Shown here: one piece after another, positions 1 to 11,810 of the stretch
Layout: the number at the start of each line of letters is the position of its first letter
Position numbering within the stretch: the first letter of the stretch is position 1
Source of the DNA: Hermatobates lingyangjiaoensis
Taxonomy: Eukaryota; Arthropoda; Insecta; Hemiptera; Hermatobatidae
Assembly: GCA_026182355.1 (NCBI GenBank)
Contig: JAPFBL010000068.1
Location: 9,461,001-9,525,000, forward strand
Direction: 5' to 3'
Length of the DNA: 64,000 nucleotides
Translations under genes and position numbers: made by a program
Notes under the pieces: generated by a model
What the model saw: only the letters and a program-made list of their open reading frames with translations
Databases searched by the model: none
Told to the model about the DNA's origin: nothing

Positions 1-230
1 TTTGTGGAAAGGCCTAGTTAAACTGGGCCACTGCTTTAACTCGAATAAATATTGTTCTTTTTTAAACTAATAAACTAATATGGGTATTGTTCTAGTATTT
101 TCAATTAATAATTAGTAATGCTTGCTGAAAATATTGATGGAACGGTCTCAATAATCTTTATGAGAAAAATAATAATAAAATTATGTATTCTAATGTAGTG
201 CAATCAGTTATTATGTGGTATTTACTTATT

Positions 231-416
231 GTAGGGTAAAAATCTAATAAAATGGTCTCCACTTATAAAGAAATTTTTTTTTTTTCTTAGTCAGTCTTAT
301 TCAGAGGCACTCATCCTTAGTTAATGCCTGAGGAAGAACACTACGTTTTCGAAACGCGTTGTTTATATCATTAAATTTTTATATGTGGAGACCATTTCAT
401 TAAATTTTTACCCTAC
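231..416. mobile_element. Small foldback (MITE-like) inverted-repeat element
   Basis: The left arm (231-268) begins GTAGGGTAAAAATC and the right arm (about 379-416) ends TTTTTACCCTAC. The arms are reverse complements over about 38 bases with three mismatches. The roughly 110-bp interior holds a long T run and the motif TGAGGAAGAAC followed by TTTCGAAACGCG. No coding capacity and no clear target-site duplication is visible. A non-autonomous DNA transposon or the terminal repeat of a larger element are both possible. Confidence 0.6.
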
Positions 417-2459
417 AAAATTATTTATCCATCATATCTATGTGGGTTTTACATAGTTTATGATCAGTCGTATTAATAATGAAAAATATATAAACATCAT
501 GTCTTACTAAAAATAAAATAAAAGATTCAGGTAGTAAAATACATTAGAGAATACCGTATTGGGACACTTGGAGAACGAGGGCAATTTAGAACAAATAGTA
601 AGATAAGTATGGCACTAGGCGTTTTCCTTCTCTCACGATCTGTCTCTGGTCGCCTCTCGCAAATCCAATCACTCCTTCCTTCATCCTCCTGACCCACACT
701 TTACTTTAAGTCTTTCCAACTTAATTTTCTTTACATGGTCATTCAGTCTGGTATCAAATGTATCCTCAAGAACTCTTACAGACTTGGACTATATTTTGAT
801 CCAACTTATTTGTCTAAATTCGGATACTCAGATTTTTAACCAAAATTTGCATCATCACCATTGAAATATCGACAACACATTTAATCAGCTGTGTTGATCA
901 TTCTATTCTGGTCAGGTTATTTGATTGTGGCAGTCCTAGTTGTAATGTCAGATATAATCAGCCTCTAATAACGAATTTTTTTTTTAATTGAGAATGTGAG
1001 GTCATGAAAGCCTCATGCATATCCTAGAAAGAGGAGAGAAAAGCCGCATAGTAGGGGTCTTTGGAACTATGTGTTGATCCGTTAGGAATCAGAATAACTG
1101 CCTTTAGAATTAGTAGAACTAAATGGTTTGGTATTTTACTAGAATACACATTAAATATGACTAAATAACACTAGAATGAAAATGGCTCCACCTCACAAGT
1201 TGGTGGTTTCTTGCTGAAAGAATTTCGCAAAACAAAGAAAACAAAAAAAACCAATAGTTATAGTGATAATTGTATGAACAGTAATAGTGTTAATATTACA
1301 AAAATTAAATTCATATGAATAGAATTATAAATTACTATTATAATATTTATCCCGATAATATTAAACAGAAATAACAATCAGAGAAATTGCTAAAAAAATC
1401 ATAAGTTTTTATTTTTTTATTATAGATTGTTAAACAATCATAATAATTAATCAAAATTAAATCATAATATTTGGTATTACATGATGATCACGGTATCATC
1501 ACATTTGTATTAACAAATAAAACGTTCAATAATTAAATTAATTGTTTTGATTAAGGTGTAATACACTTGAAGGTTAACTCCCAACATTAGTTTAATTTAA
1601 TTAGTAGTTGAATACTTTTATTGCCTTGTTGATTTCTATCTTGTTATTCTAGATAATGAATAGTATATACAGCAATTGACTAGGGTAAACAAAGTTTTAT
1701 TCTCTTTGAATTGATATAGCCATTGTATAGAGTGCTTCAATAGTCAATTTTAGACGTGCAAGAATGTTTAACTTGTTGATGGCAGGGCAAACAGGCTGCT
1801 GTAGCCAAGCAAGTCGTCACAAAGGGTTGTTTTTGTAATTACAGTTTTATGAGGAGAGCTATTAACAAGGGTAGCTGGTGATCGATCCAACACTTGTTGA
1901 TAGGCCGAATTATCTTCACTGTCTTCTTGCCTCTTACGCACTGTACTCTTACATTCCTTATTTTCAATACCACAGTCTTCTTACGTCCTATAACACCTTC
2001 ATATTACCTCCGTACATCTCTTTTATATATTTTATACCTCTTATACACGTTTTTTCAAGAATTGTGTGTCACTGTCTCCTATAAGATTGGACTGCTATAT
2101 TTACTCTACTAGATTATCATCCAGCATTTACTTAGATCACCAACACTTATATTGACCTCATAGCAATGACCCTTTGATTTAATCATAGGCGTCTACGCAT
2201 CATAGCCCCACACCCATATACTGTAGTGGTCTTCTGAAGTTTAAATGCTTGTCCCTTACTTCCACGCCGTGGCACTGGAGAACACAATGATCGCCTTGCT
2301 TCTTGACGGTTCGTCAATAGAGCGAAAAACCTGAAAATATCTAACTAAACCTAGATATGTTGTGCTACTGAACCCTAGGTTGGAGACTGGTTTTGTCGCT
2401 GTGTGAAAAACAGTTGTTCTCCAGGGGTTAACTGTAAATTAAAAATGCTCTTTGGTTAA
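417..2459. other. AT-rich intergenic or intronic DNA, no gene seen
   Basis: The stretch has many short A and T runs. The only open frames above 60 codons (two overlapping plus-strand frames at 1878-2112) are rich in Ile, Leu, Phe and Tyr, as expected of AT-rich noncoding DNA, and match nothing I recognise. A slightly GC-richer patch lies at 600-700. Confidence 0.6.
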
Positions 2460-3027
2460 TGTAACTTTGAAAAAAAAAACTATCTCACTCATTCTCCACA
2501 TAAAGTTTTTTTTTAGGCATTGTTCCATTTTCTCGTCAAACTGTATGGCTTGTATTGCTCTCACATGCTATCAGATTAAATTATAGGTCAAAGTTTTTAT
2601 ATTTTATTGAAAAACAAATATTTTGTGTTGTTTTAAAAATCTCAGGAAATTTTTATTACTCTTGTAGCCACAAAGAAACGCATAAATTTCAAGACTCTAG
2701 AATTGGTAATTTAGGAGAAAAAAAATGTCTAGCAAGAGTTTTTTGGCAAAAAATGTGACTCCCGTCATCCATAATAGTTCCCAAATAATTGAGCACTTCT
2801 ACACTATGAGAACCATTTTTGTGTAAAATATCAATTTGATCCATCAAAGATTCTGGACGTCGCGTGGCTAAAACTTTGGATACATACTCAACCACCCACC
2901 CACACGCACACAGATATCATCGAAAAAACTTCATTAAGCGACTTCTGGGACTCTTAAACATATAATTTTGAAAATATTTTGAGAACGCATTTTTTCACGC
3001 TTACTATAATCTACTTATTGTATTGTA
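2460..3027 (+). mobile_element. HX-family repeat, diverged 3' fragment
   Basis: This aligns by eye with the 3' third of the HX copies at 25740-26305 and 55830-56405. Shared blocks run in the same order: an ATTCTCCACATAA block, the stretch with TATGGCTTGTATTGCTCTCAC, an AAGACTCTAGAATT block, TCCATCAAAGATTCTGGAC, the CACCCA-rich stretch, and ACGACTTCTGGGAC. The terminal hairpin is degenerate. The frames at 2555-2758 (plus) and 2689-2895 (minus) lie inside this repeat and should not be read as genes. Confidence 0.75.
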
Positions 3028-4132
3028 AAAATTAATCCAGCATAGATTACCGTATTATTTTAGTTAGTTGCTTGTAATGTATGTAATACCTTTTATATTT
3101 TGTCGAGGGGAAATTTTGATTGAAAACAAGAAATGTGTTTGTACAAGAAATGGTGCGAGTAAGTTGTTTTAAGAATGGGATTTTAGGTAAAAGAAGGCTT
3201 AAATGGTAGAGGTTGGAGAAGGAGTCTCTAAATAATGTAATGTTTGTGGTCCAGGGTAGATTGGATGAGTAGGAAACTGTGTGGATCAGTGTTGCAGCTA
3301 GTCGGTCGATACTTCCATCATACGTCTACCCACCTGCCATACCACTGTTATTTACTTTTCATTAACTTCGCATGTAGAGAAAATATGCTTCATCCTTCTA
3401 TTACCGGTTGTTATGTCAATTCTGTATTCTTGATAATAGTATTTTCATATGTTCGTATATAGCTTTATACTTCATGAAATTACTAAATTAGTCCTATATA
3501 TCTTTAAAATCTTATCTAATATCTTATATTAGCTTTCAAATATGAATGATTCCATTTTACTCATGATAAAACTAAAAGCAAGTGGTTCTGCTATCTAATT
3601 TCTTCATCTATTCACTTTTCATAAGCGACCATTATTCATTTCTTCTTAAAAGTTGTTTTTCTTTCTCTCAAATGATATTTCAAAAGAAAATATATTTCTT
3701 ATTTAAATAAAAGCAAAACTGTGTTTGAAAATGTAGGTAATATATAAATCATAAAAATATTTATTTTATTATGAGGTAATATCAATAAAATAACAAATAT
3801 ATGTAAATGCGTATATTAAATAGTGCTGCAATATCAAGATATTGTTGAAGAGAAAAATATTATGTATACATATTGTAAGCATGATTTCCTTTTTTTTTTA
3901 ATCTTCATTTTTTTTTAAATTAAATTAGGTGTAATAGATATTCTCAGGACCACAAAACAACTTGATGGTATGAAGATTCAATTTTCTCAGATGTTTAAAT
4001 TATTTTAAAGTAACCAAATATAAAGCAAAAGATAAAGTTGTGTTGTGTTATTCATTTAATATTATGAAAAAAAAAAGATTTAATATCAAAAACGTTTGGA
4101 TCCTTATAAATTATTCTGTACAAACTAAATAA

Positions 4133-4133
<1 letters not shown>
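3028..4133. other. AT-rich DNA, nothing recognised
   Basis: There is no repeat partner in the window, no RNA-like structure, and only a 72-codon frame at 3244-3462 without any recognisable motif. Confidence 0.5.
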
Positions 4134-4175
<42 letters not shown>

Positions 4176-4190
4176 ATATATATATATATG
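4134..4190. repeat. CA/TA compound microsatellite
   Basis: About 17 AC repeats are followed by an interrupted TA tract. Immediately downstream is a perfect dyad ACCTACT-C-AGTAGGT (4194-4208), and at 4230-4257 a TGACGAC...GTTGAAATATCG motif of the kind found repeatedly across this window. Confidence 0.9.
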
Positions 4191-4537
4191 CCTACCTACT
4201 CAGTAGGTTTCTACAAAGGGACTACTTCTGCCTGACGACAACAAATGTTGAAATATCGTATTTAGTCTTTAGTGTGTGTTTTTATCTGTTTTTCTCTTTC
4301 CTTTGTGTACGTTTTTCCTAGTAGTCCTGTTTGAACGTTTATATTTTGATTTACATATATATACAAATTTGTTTACCATCTTGAATTGTTTCATTATGCA
4401 GTGTTTTGTCATTAGACAGTAGCAGTAAATGTCACTCATCTTTCATCAGATGGTTGTATAGGTGATCACATCTAATCTTGGTTTTAAAGACCTCCAGCTA
4501 GAGTGAAATCAGATTTAGGAGGGACTAGTATATTACC

Positions 4538-7500
4538 TTTACTCCGTACCTCCTTAGAATGCCTCTCCTAATCTCAGAGATTGCACTCCTTGCTCTGTGC
4601 TCCACTGCTCCTCAGACCATGTAGCATTGGCTTAGACTAATGCCTCAAACCCTTTACTCCGTACCTCCTTAGAATGCCTCTCCTAATCTCAGAGATTGCA
4701 CTCCTTGCTCTGTGCTCCACTGCTCCTCAGACCATGTAGCATTGGCTTAGGCTAATGCCTCAAACCCTTTACTCCGTACCTCCTTAGAATGCCTCTCCTA
4801 ATCTCAGAGATTGCACTCCTTGCTCTGTGCTCCACTGCTCCTCAGACCATGTAGCATTGGCTTAGGCTAATGCCTCAAACCCTTTACTCCGTACCTCCTT
4901 AGAATGCCTCTCCTAATCTCAGAGATTGCACTCCTTGCTCTGTGCTCCACTGCTCCTCAGACCATGTAGCATTGGCTTAGGCTAATGCCTCAAACCCTTT
5001 ACTCCGTACCTCCTTAGAATGCCTCTCCTAATCTCAGAGATTGCACTCCTTGCTCTGTGCTCCACTGCTCCTCAGACCATGTAGCATTGGCTTAGGCTAA
5101 TGCCTCAAACCCTTTACTCCGTACCTCCTTAGAATGCCTCTCCTAATCTCAGAGATTGCACTCCTTGCTCTGTGCTCCACTGCTCCTCAGACCATGTAGC
5201 ATTGGCTTAGGCTAATGCCTCAAACCCTTTACTCCGTACCTCCTTAGAATGCCTCTCCTAATCTCAGAGATTGCACTCCTTGCTCTGTGCTCCACTGCTC
5301 CTCAGACCATGTAGCATTGGCTTAGGCTAATGCCTCAAACCCTTTACTCCGTACCTCCTTAGAATGCCTCTCCTAATCTCAGAGATTGCACTCCTTGCTC
5401 TGTGCTCCACTGCTCCTCAGACCATGTAGCATTGGCTTAGGCTAATGCCTCAAACCCTTTACTCCGTACCTCCTTAGAATGCCTCTCCTAATCTCAGAGA
5501 TTGCACTCCTTGCTCTGTGCTCCACTGCTCCTCAGACCATGTAGCATTGGCTTAGGCTAATGCCTCAAACCCTTTACTCCGTACCTCCTTAGAATGCCTC
5601 TCCTAATCTCAGAGATTGCACTCCTTGCTCTGTGCTCCACTGCTCCTCAGACCATGTAGCATTGGCTTAGGCTAATGCCTCAAACCCTTTACTCCGTACC
5701 TCCTTAGAATGCCTCATATAATCTCAGAGATTGCACTCCTTGCTCTGTGCTCCACTGCTCCTCAGACCATGTAGCATTGGCTTAGGCTAATGCCTCAAAC
5801 CCTTTACTCTACCTCCTTAGAATGCCTCTCCTAATCCCAGAGATTAGCACTCATCCTCATGCTACTGTGACTCCACTGCATCCTCAGAACCATGTAGCAT
5901 TGGCTTAGGCTAAATCCTCAAACCCTTTACTCCGTACACTCCTTAGAATGCCTCTCCTAATCTCAGAGATTGCACTCCTTGCTCTGTGCTCCACTGCTCC
6001 TCATGTACCATGTAGCATTGGATCTTAGGCTAATGCCTCAAATTTCTCAGCTTTACTCCGTACCTCCTTAGAATGCCTTCTCCTAATCTCAGAGATTGCA
6101 CTCCTAATGCTCTGTGCTCCACTGCTCCTCAGACCATGTAGCATTGGCTTAGGGCTAATGCCTCAAACCCTTTACTCCGTACCTCCTTAGAATGCCTCTC
6201 CTAATCTCAGAGATATGACTCACTTGCTCATGTGCTCCACTGACTCCTCAGTACCATGAAGACATTGGCTTAGACTAATGCCTCAAACCCTTTACTCCGT
6301 ACCTCCTTAGAATGCCTCATTAATCTCAGAGATTGCACTCCTTGCTCTGTGCTCCACTGCTCCTCAGACCATGTAGCATTGGCTTAGCTAATGCCTCAAA
6401 CCCTTTACTCCGTACCTCCTTAGAATGCCTCTCTAATCTCAGAGATTGCACTCCTTGCTCTGTGCTCCACTGCTCCTCAGTACCATGTAGCATTGGCTTA
6501 GGCTAATGCCTCAAACCCTTTACTCCGTACCTCCTTAGAATGCCTCTCCTAATCTCAGAGATTGCACTCCTTGCTCTGTGCTCCACTGCTCCTCAGACCA
6601 TGTAGCATTGGCTTAGGCTAATCCTCAAACCCTTTACTCCGTACCTCCTTGAATGCCTCTCCTAATCTCAGAGATTGCACTCCTTGCTCTGTGCTCCACT
6701 GCTCCTCAGACCATGTAGCATTGGCTTAGGCTAATGCCTCAAACCCTTTACTCCGTACCTCCTTAGAATGCCCTCTCCTAATCTCAGAGATTGCACTCCT
6801 TGCTCTGTGCTCCACTGCTCCTCAGACCATGTAGCATTGGCTTAGGCTAAATGCCTCAAAACCCTTTACTCCGTACCTCCTTAGAATGCCTCTCCTAATC
6901 TCAGAGATTGCACTCCTTGCTCTGTGCTCCACTGCTCCTCAGACCATGTAGCATTGGCTTAGGCTAATCCTCAAACCCTTTACTCGTACCTCCTTAGAAT
7001 GCCTCTCCTAATCTCAGAGATTGCACTCCTTGCTCTGTGCTCCACTGCTCCTCAGACCATGTAGCATTGGCTTAGGCTAATGCCTCAAACCCTTTACTCC
7101 GTACCTCCTTAGAATGCCTCTCCTAATCTCCAGAGATTGCACTCCTTGCTCTGTGCTCCACTGCTCCTCAGACCATGTAGCATTGGCTTAGGCTAATGCC
7201 TCAAACCCTTTACTCCGTACCTCCTTAGAATGCCTCTCCTAATCTCAGAGATTGCACTCCTTGCTCTGTGCTCCACTGCTCCTCAGACCATGTAGCATTG
7301 GCTTAGGCTAATGCCTCAAACCCTTTACTCCGTACCTCCTTAGAATGCCTCTCCTAATCTCAGAGATTGCACTCCTTGCTCTGTGCTCCACTGCTCCTCA
7401 GACCATGTAGCATTGGCTTAGGCTAATGCCTCAAACCCTTTACTCCGTACCTCCTTAGAATGCCTCTCCTAATCTCAGAGATTGCACTCCTTGCTCTGTG

Positions 7501-10500
7501 CTCCACTGCTCCTCAGACCATGTAGCATTGGCTTAGGCTAATGCCTCAAACCCTTTACTCCGTACCTCCTTAGAATGCCTCTCCTAATCTCAGAGATTGC
7601 ACTCCTTGCTCTGTGCTCCACTGCTCCTCAGACCATGTAGCATTGGCTTAGGCTAATGCCTCAAACCCTTTACTCCGTACCTCCTTAGAATGCCTCTCCT
7701 AATCTCAGAGATTGCACTCCTTGCTCTGTGCTCCACTGCTCCTCAGACCATGTAGCATTGGCTTAGGCTAATGCCTCAAACCCTTTACTCCGTACCTCCT
7801 TAGAATGCCTCTCCTAATCTCAGAGATTGCACTCCTTGCTCTGTGCTCCACTGCTCCTCAGACCATGTAGCATTGGCTTAGGCTAATGCCTCAAACCCTT
7901 TACTCCGTACCTCCTTAGAATGCCTCTCCTAATCTCAGAGATTGCACTCCTTGCTCTGTGCTCCACTGCTCCTCAGACCATGTAGCATTGGCTTAGGCTA
8001 ATGCCTCAAACCCTTTACTCCGTACCTCCTTAGAATGCCTCTCCTAATCTCAGAGATTGCACTCCTTGCTCTGTGCTCCACTGCTCCTCAGACCATGTAG
8101 CATTGGCTTAGGCTAATGACTCAAACCCTTTACTCCGTACCTCCTTAGAATGCCTCTCCTAATCTCAGAGATTGCACTCCTTGCTCTGTGCTCTACTGCT
8201 CCTCAGACCATGTAGCATTGGCTTAGGCTAATGCCTCAAACCCTTTACTCCGTACCTCCTTAGAATGCCTCTCCTAATCTCAGAGATTGCACTCCTTGCT
8301 CTGTGCTCCACTGCTCCTCAGACCATGTAGCATTGGCTTAGACTAATGCCTCAAACCCTTTACTCCGTACCTCCTTAGAATGCCTCATATAATCTCAGAG
8401 ATTGCACTCCTTGCTCTGTGCTCCACTGCTCCTCAGACCATGTAGCATTGGCTTAGACTAATGCCTCAAACCCTTTACTCCGTACCTCCTTAGAATGCCT
8501 CATATAATCTCAGAGATTGCACTCCTTGCTCTGTGCTCCACTGCTCCTCAGACCATGTAGCATTGGCTTAGGCTAATGCCTCAAACCCTTTACTCCGTAC
8601 CTCCTTAGAATGCCTCTCCTAATCTCAGAGATTGCACTCCTTGCTCTGTGCTCCACTGCTCCTCAGACCATGTAGCATTGGCTTAGGCTAATACCTCAAA
8701 CCCTTTACTCCGTACCTCCTTAGAATGCCTCTCCTAATCTCAGAGATTGCACTCCTTGCTCTGTGCTCCACTGCTCCTCAGACCATGTAGCATTGGCTTA
8801 GGCTAATGCCTCAAACCCTTTACTCCGTACCTCCTTAGAATGCCTCTCCTAATCTCAGAGATTGCACTCCTTGCTCTGTGCTCCACTGCTCCTCAGACCA
8901 TGTAGCATTGGCTTAGGCTAATGCCTCAAACCCTTTACTCCGTACCTCCTTAGAATGCCTCTCCTAATCTCAGAGATTGCACTCCTTGCTCTGTGCTCCA
9001 CTGCTCCTCAGACCATGTAGCATTGGCTTAGGCTAATGCCTCAAACCCTTTACTCCGTACCTCCTTAGAATGCCTCTCCTAATCTCAGAGATTGCACTCC
9101 TTGCTCTGTGCTCCACTGCTCCTCAGACCATGTAGCATTGGCTTAGGCTAATGCCTCAAACCCTTTACTCCGTACCTCCTTAGAATGCCTCTCCTAATCT
9201 CAGAGATTGCACTCCTTGCTCTGTGCTCCACTGCTCCTCAGACCATGTAGCTTGGCTTAGGCTAATGCCTCAAACCCTTTACTCCGTACCTCCTTAGAAT
9301 GCCTCTCCTAATCTCAGAGATTGCACTCCTTGCTCTGTGCTCCACTGCTCCTCAGACCATGTAGCATTGGCTTAGGCTAATGCCTCAAACCCTTTACTCC
9401 GTACCTCCTTAGAATGCCTCTCCTAATCTCAGAGATTGCACTCCTTGCTCTGTGCTCCACTGCTCCTCAGACCATGTAGCATTGGCTTAGGCTAATGCCT
9501 CAAACCCTTTACTCCGTACCTCCTTAGAATGCCTCTCCTAATCTCAGAGATTGCACTCCTTGCTCTGTGCTCCACTGCTCCTCAGACCATGTAGCATTGG
9601 CTTAGGCTAATGCCTCAAACCCTTTACTCCGTACCTCCTTAGAATGCCTCTCCTAATCTCAGAGATTGCACTCCTTGCTCTGTGCTCCACTGCTCCTCAG
9701 ACCATGTAGCATTGGCTTAGGCTAATGCCTCAAACCCTTTACTCCGTACCTCCTTAGAATGCCTCTCCTAATCTCAGAGATTGCACTCCTTGCTCTGTGC
9801 TCCACTGCTCCTCAGACCATGTAGCATTGGCTTAGGCTAATGCCTCAAACCCTTTACTCCGTACCTCCTTAGAATGCCTCTCCTAATCTCAGAGATTGCA
9901 CTCCTTGCTCTGTGCTCCACTGCTCCTCAGACCATGTAGCATTGGCTTAGGCTAATGCCTCAAACCCTTTACTCCGTACCTCCTTAGAATGCCTCTTAAT
10001 CTCAGAGATTTCACTCCTTGCTCTGTGCTCCACTGCTCCTCAGACCATGTAGCATTGGCTTAGGCTAATGCCTCAAACCCTTTACTCCGTACCTCCTTAG
10101 AATGCCTCTCCTAATCTCAGAGATTGCACTCCTTGCTCTGTGCTCCACTGCTCCTCAGACCATGTAGCATTGGCTTAGACTAATGCCTCAAACCCTTTAC
10201 TCCGTACCTCCTTAGAATGCCTCATATAATCTCAGAGATTGCACTCCTTGCTCTGTGCTCCACTGCTCCTCAGACCATGTAGCATTGGCTTAGACTAATG
10301 CCTCAAACCCTTTACTCCGTACCTCCTTAGAATGCCTCATATAATCTCAGAGATTGCACTCCTTGCTCTGTGCTCCACTGCTCCTCAGACCATGTAGCAT
10401 TGGCTTAGGCTAATGCCTCAAACCCTTTACTCCGTACCTCCTTAGAATGCCTCTCTAATCCAGAGATTGCATCCTTGCTCTGTGCTCACTGCTCCTCAGA

Positions 10501-11810
10501 ATGTAGCATTGGCTTAGGTAATGCCTCAAACCCTTTACTCCGTACCTCCTTAGAATGCCTCTCTAATCTCAGAGATTGCACTCCTTGCTCTGTGCTCCAC
10601 TGCTCCTCAGACATGTAGCATTGGCTTAGGCTAATGCCTCAAACCCTTTACTCCGTACTCCTTAGAATGCCTCTCCTAATCCAGAGATTGCACTCCTTGC
10701 TCTGTGCTCCACTGCTCCTCAGAAGATGTAGCATTGGCTTAGGCTAATGCCTCAAACCCTTTACTCCGTACCTCCTTAGAATGCCTCTCCTAATCTCAGA
10801 GATTGCACTCCTTGCTCTGTGCTCCACTGCTCCTCGACCATGTAGCATTGGCTTAGCTAATGCCTCAAACCCTTTACTCCGTACCTCCTTAGAATGCCTC
10901 TTAATCTCAGAGATTGCACTCCTTGCTCTGTGCTCCACTGCTCCTCAGACCATGTAGCATTGCTTAGGCTAATCCTCAAACCTTTACTCCGTACCTCCTT
11001 AGAAGCCTCTTAATCTCAGAGATTGCACTCCTTGCTCTGTGCTCCATGCTCCTCAGACCATGTAGCATTGGCTTAGGCTAATGCCTCAAACCTTTACTCC
11101 GTACCTCCTTAGAATGCCTCTCCTAATCTCAGAGATTGCACTCCTTGCTCTGTGCTCCACTGCTCCTCAGAATGTAGCATTGGCTTAGGCTAATGCCTCA
11201 AACCCTTTACTCCGTACCTCCTTAGAATGCCTCTCCTAATCTCAGAGATTGCACTCCTTGCTCTGTGCTCCACTGCTCCTCAGACCATGTAGCATTGGCT
11301 TAGGCTAATGCCTCTAAACCTTTACTCCGTACCTCCTTAGAATGCCTCTCCTAATCTCAGAGATTGCACTCCTTGCTCTGTGCTCCACTGCTCCTCAACC
11401 ATGTAGCATTGGCTTAGGCTAATGCCTCAAACCCTTTACTCCGTACCTCCTTAGAATGCCTCTCCTAATCTCAGAGATTGCACTCCTTGCTCTGTGCTCC
11501 ACTGCTCCTCAGACCATGTAGCATTGGCTTAGGCTAATGCCTCAAACCCTTTACTCCGTACCTCCTTAGAATGCCTCTCCTAATCTCAGAGATTGCACTC
11601 CTTGCTCTGTGCTCCACTGCTCCTCAGACCATGTAGCATTGGCTTAGGCTAATGCCTCAAACCCTTTACTCCGTACCTCCTTAGAATGCCTCTCCTAATC
11701 TCAGAGATTGCACTCCTTGCTCTGTGCTCCACTGCTCCTCAGACCATGTAGCATTGGCTTAGGCTAATGAGTCAAACCCTTTACTTCATATGTCTTTAGG
11801 CTGCCCCTCT
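4538..11810. repeat. 115-bp satellite DNA array, about 63 copies
   Basis: The head-to-tail monomer starts TTTACTCCGTACCTCCTTAG and has a period of exactly 115 bp in the homogeneous parts (unit starts at 4538, 4653, 4768 and so on). It is about 50% GC against a much more AT-rich surround, and pyrimidine-rich on this strand. Each monomer has two dyads: AATCTC-A-GAGATT at monomer positions 33-45, and GCATTGGC-TTAG-GCTAATGC at 87-106 (8-bp stem with one G-T pair, 4-base loop). Copies at about 6.7-9.9 kb are nearly identical. The stretches at about 5.81-6.33 and 10.44-11.10 kb are full of short indels. The last copy, after 11768, decays gradually (ACTTCATATGTCTTTAGG), as expected at an array edge. 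The monomer length is not a multiple of three, so frames within it are accidental. Confidence 0.98.

Noticed and set aside
1878..2112. Two overlapping plus-strand frames as small genes
   Set aside because: They are AT-driven composition, overlap each other in different frames, and lack motifs or context.
10744..10938. 64-codon minus-strand frame in the satellite
   Set aside because: It exists only because local indels changed the phase of the 115-bp repeat; other monomers do not keep it open.
4538..11810. Regular repeat array as a CRISPR-like locus
   Set aside because: Units abut directly without unique spacers, the unit is 115 bp, and the context is eukaryotic; it is satellite DNA.
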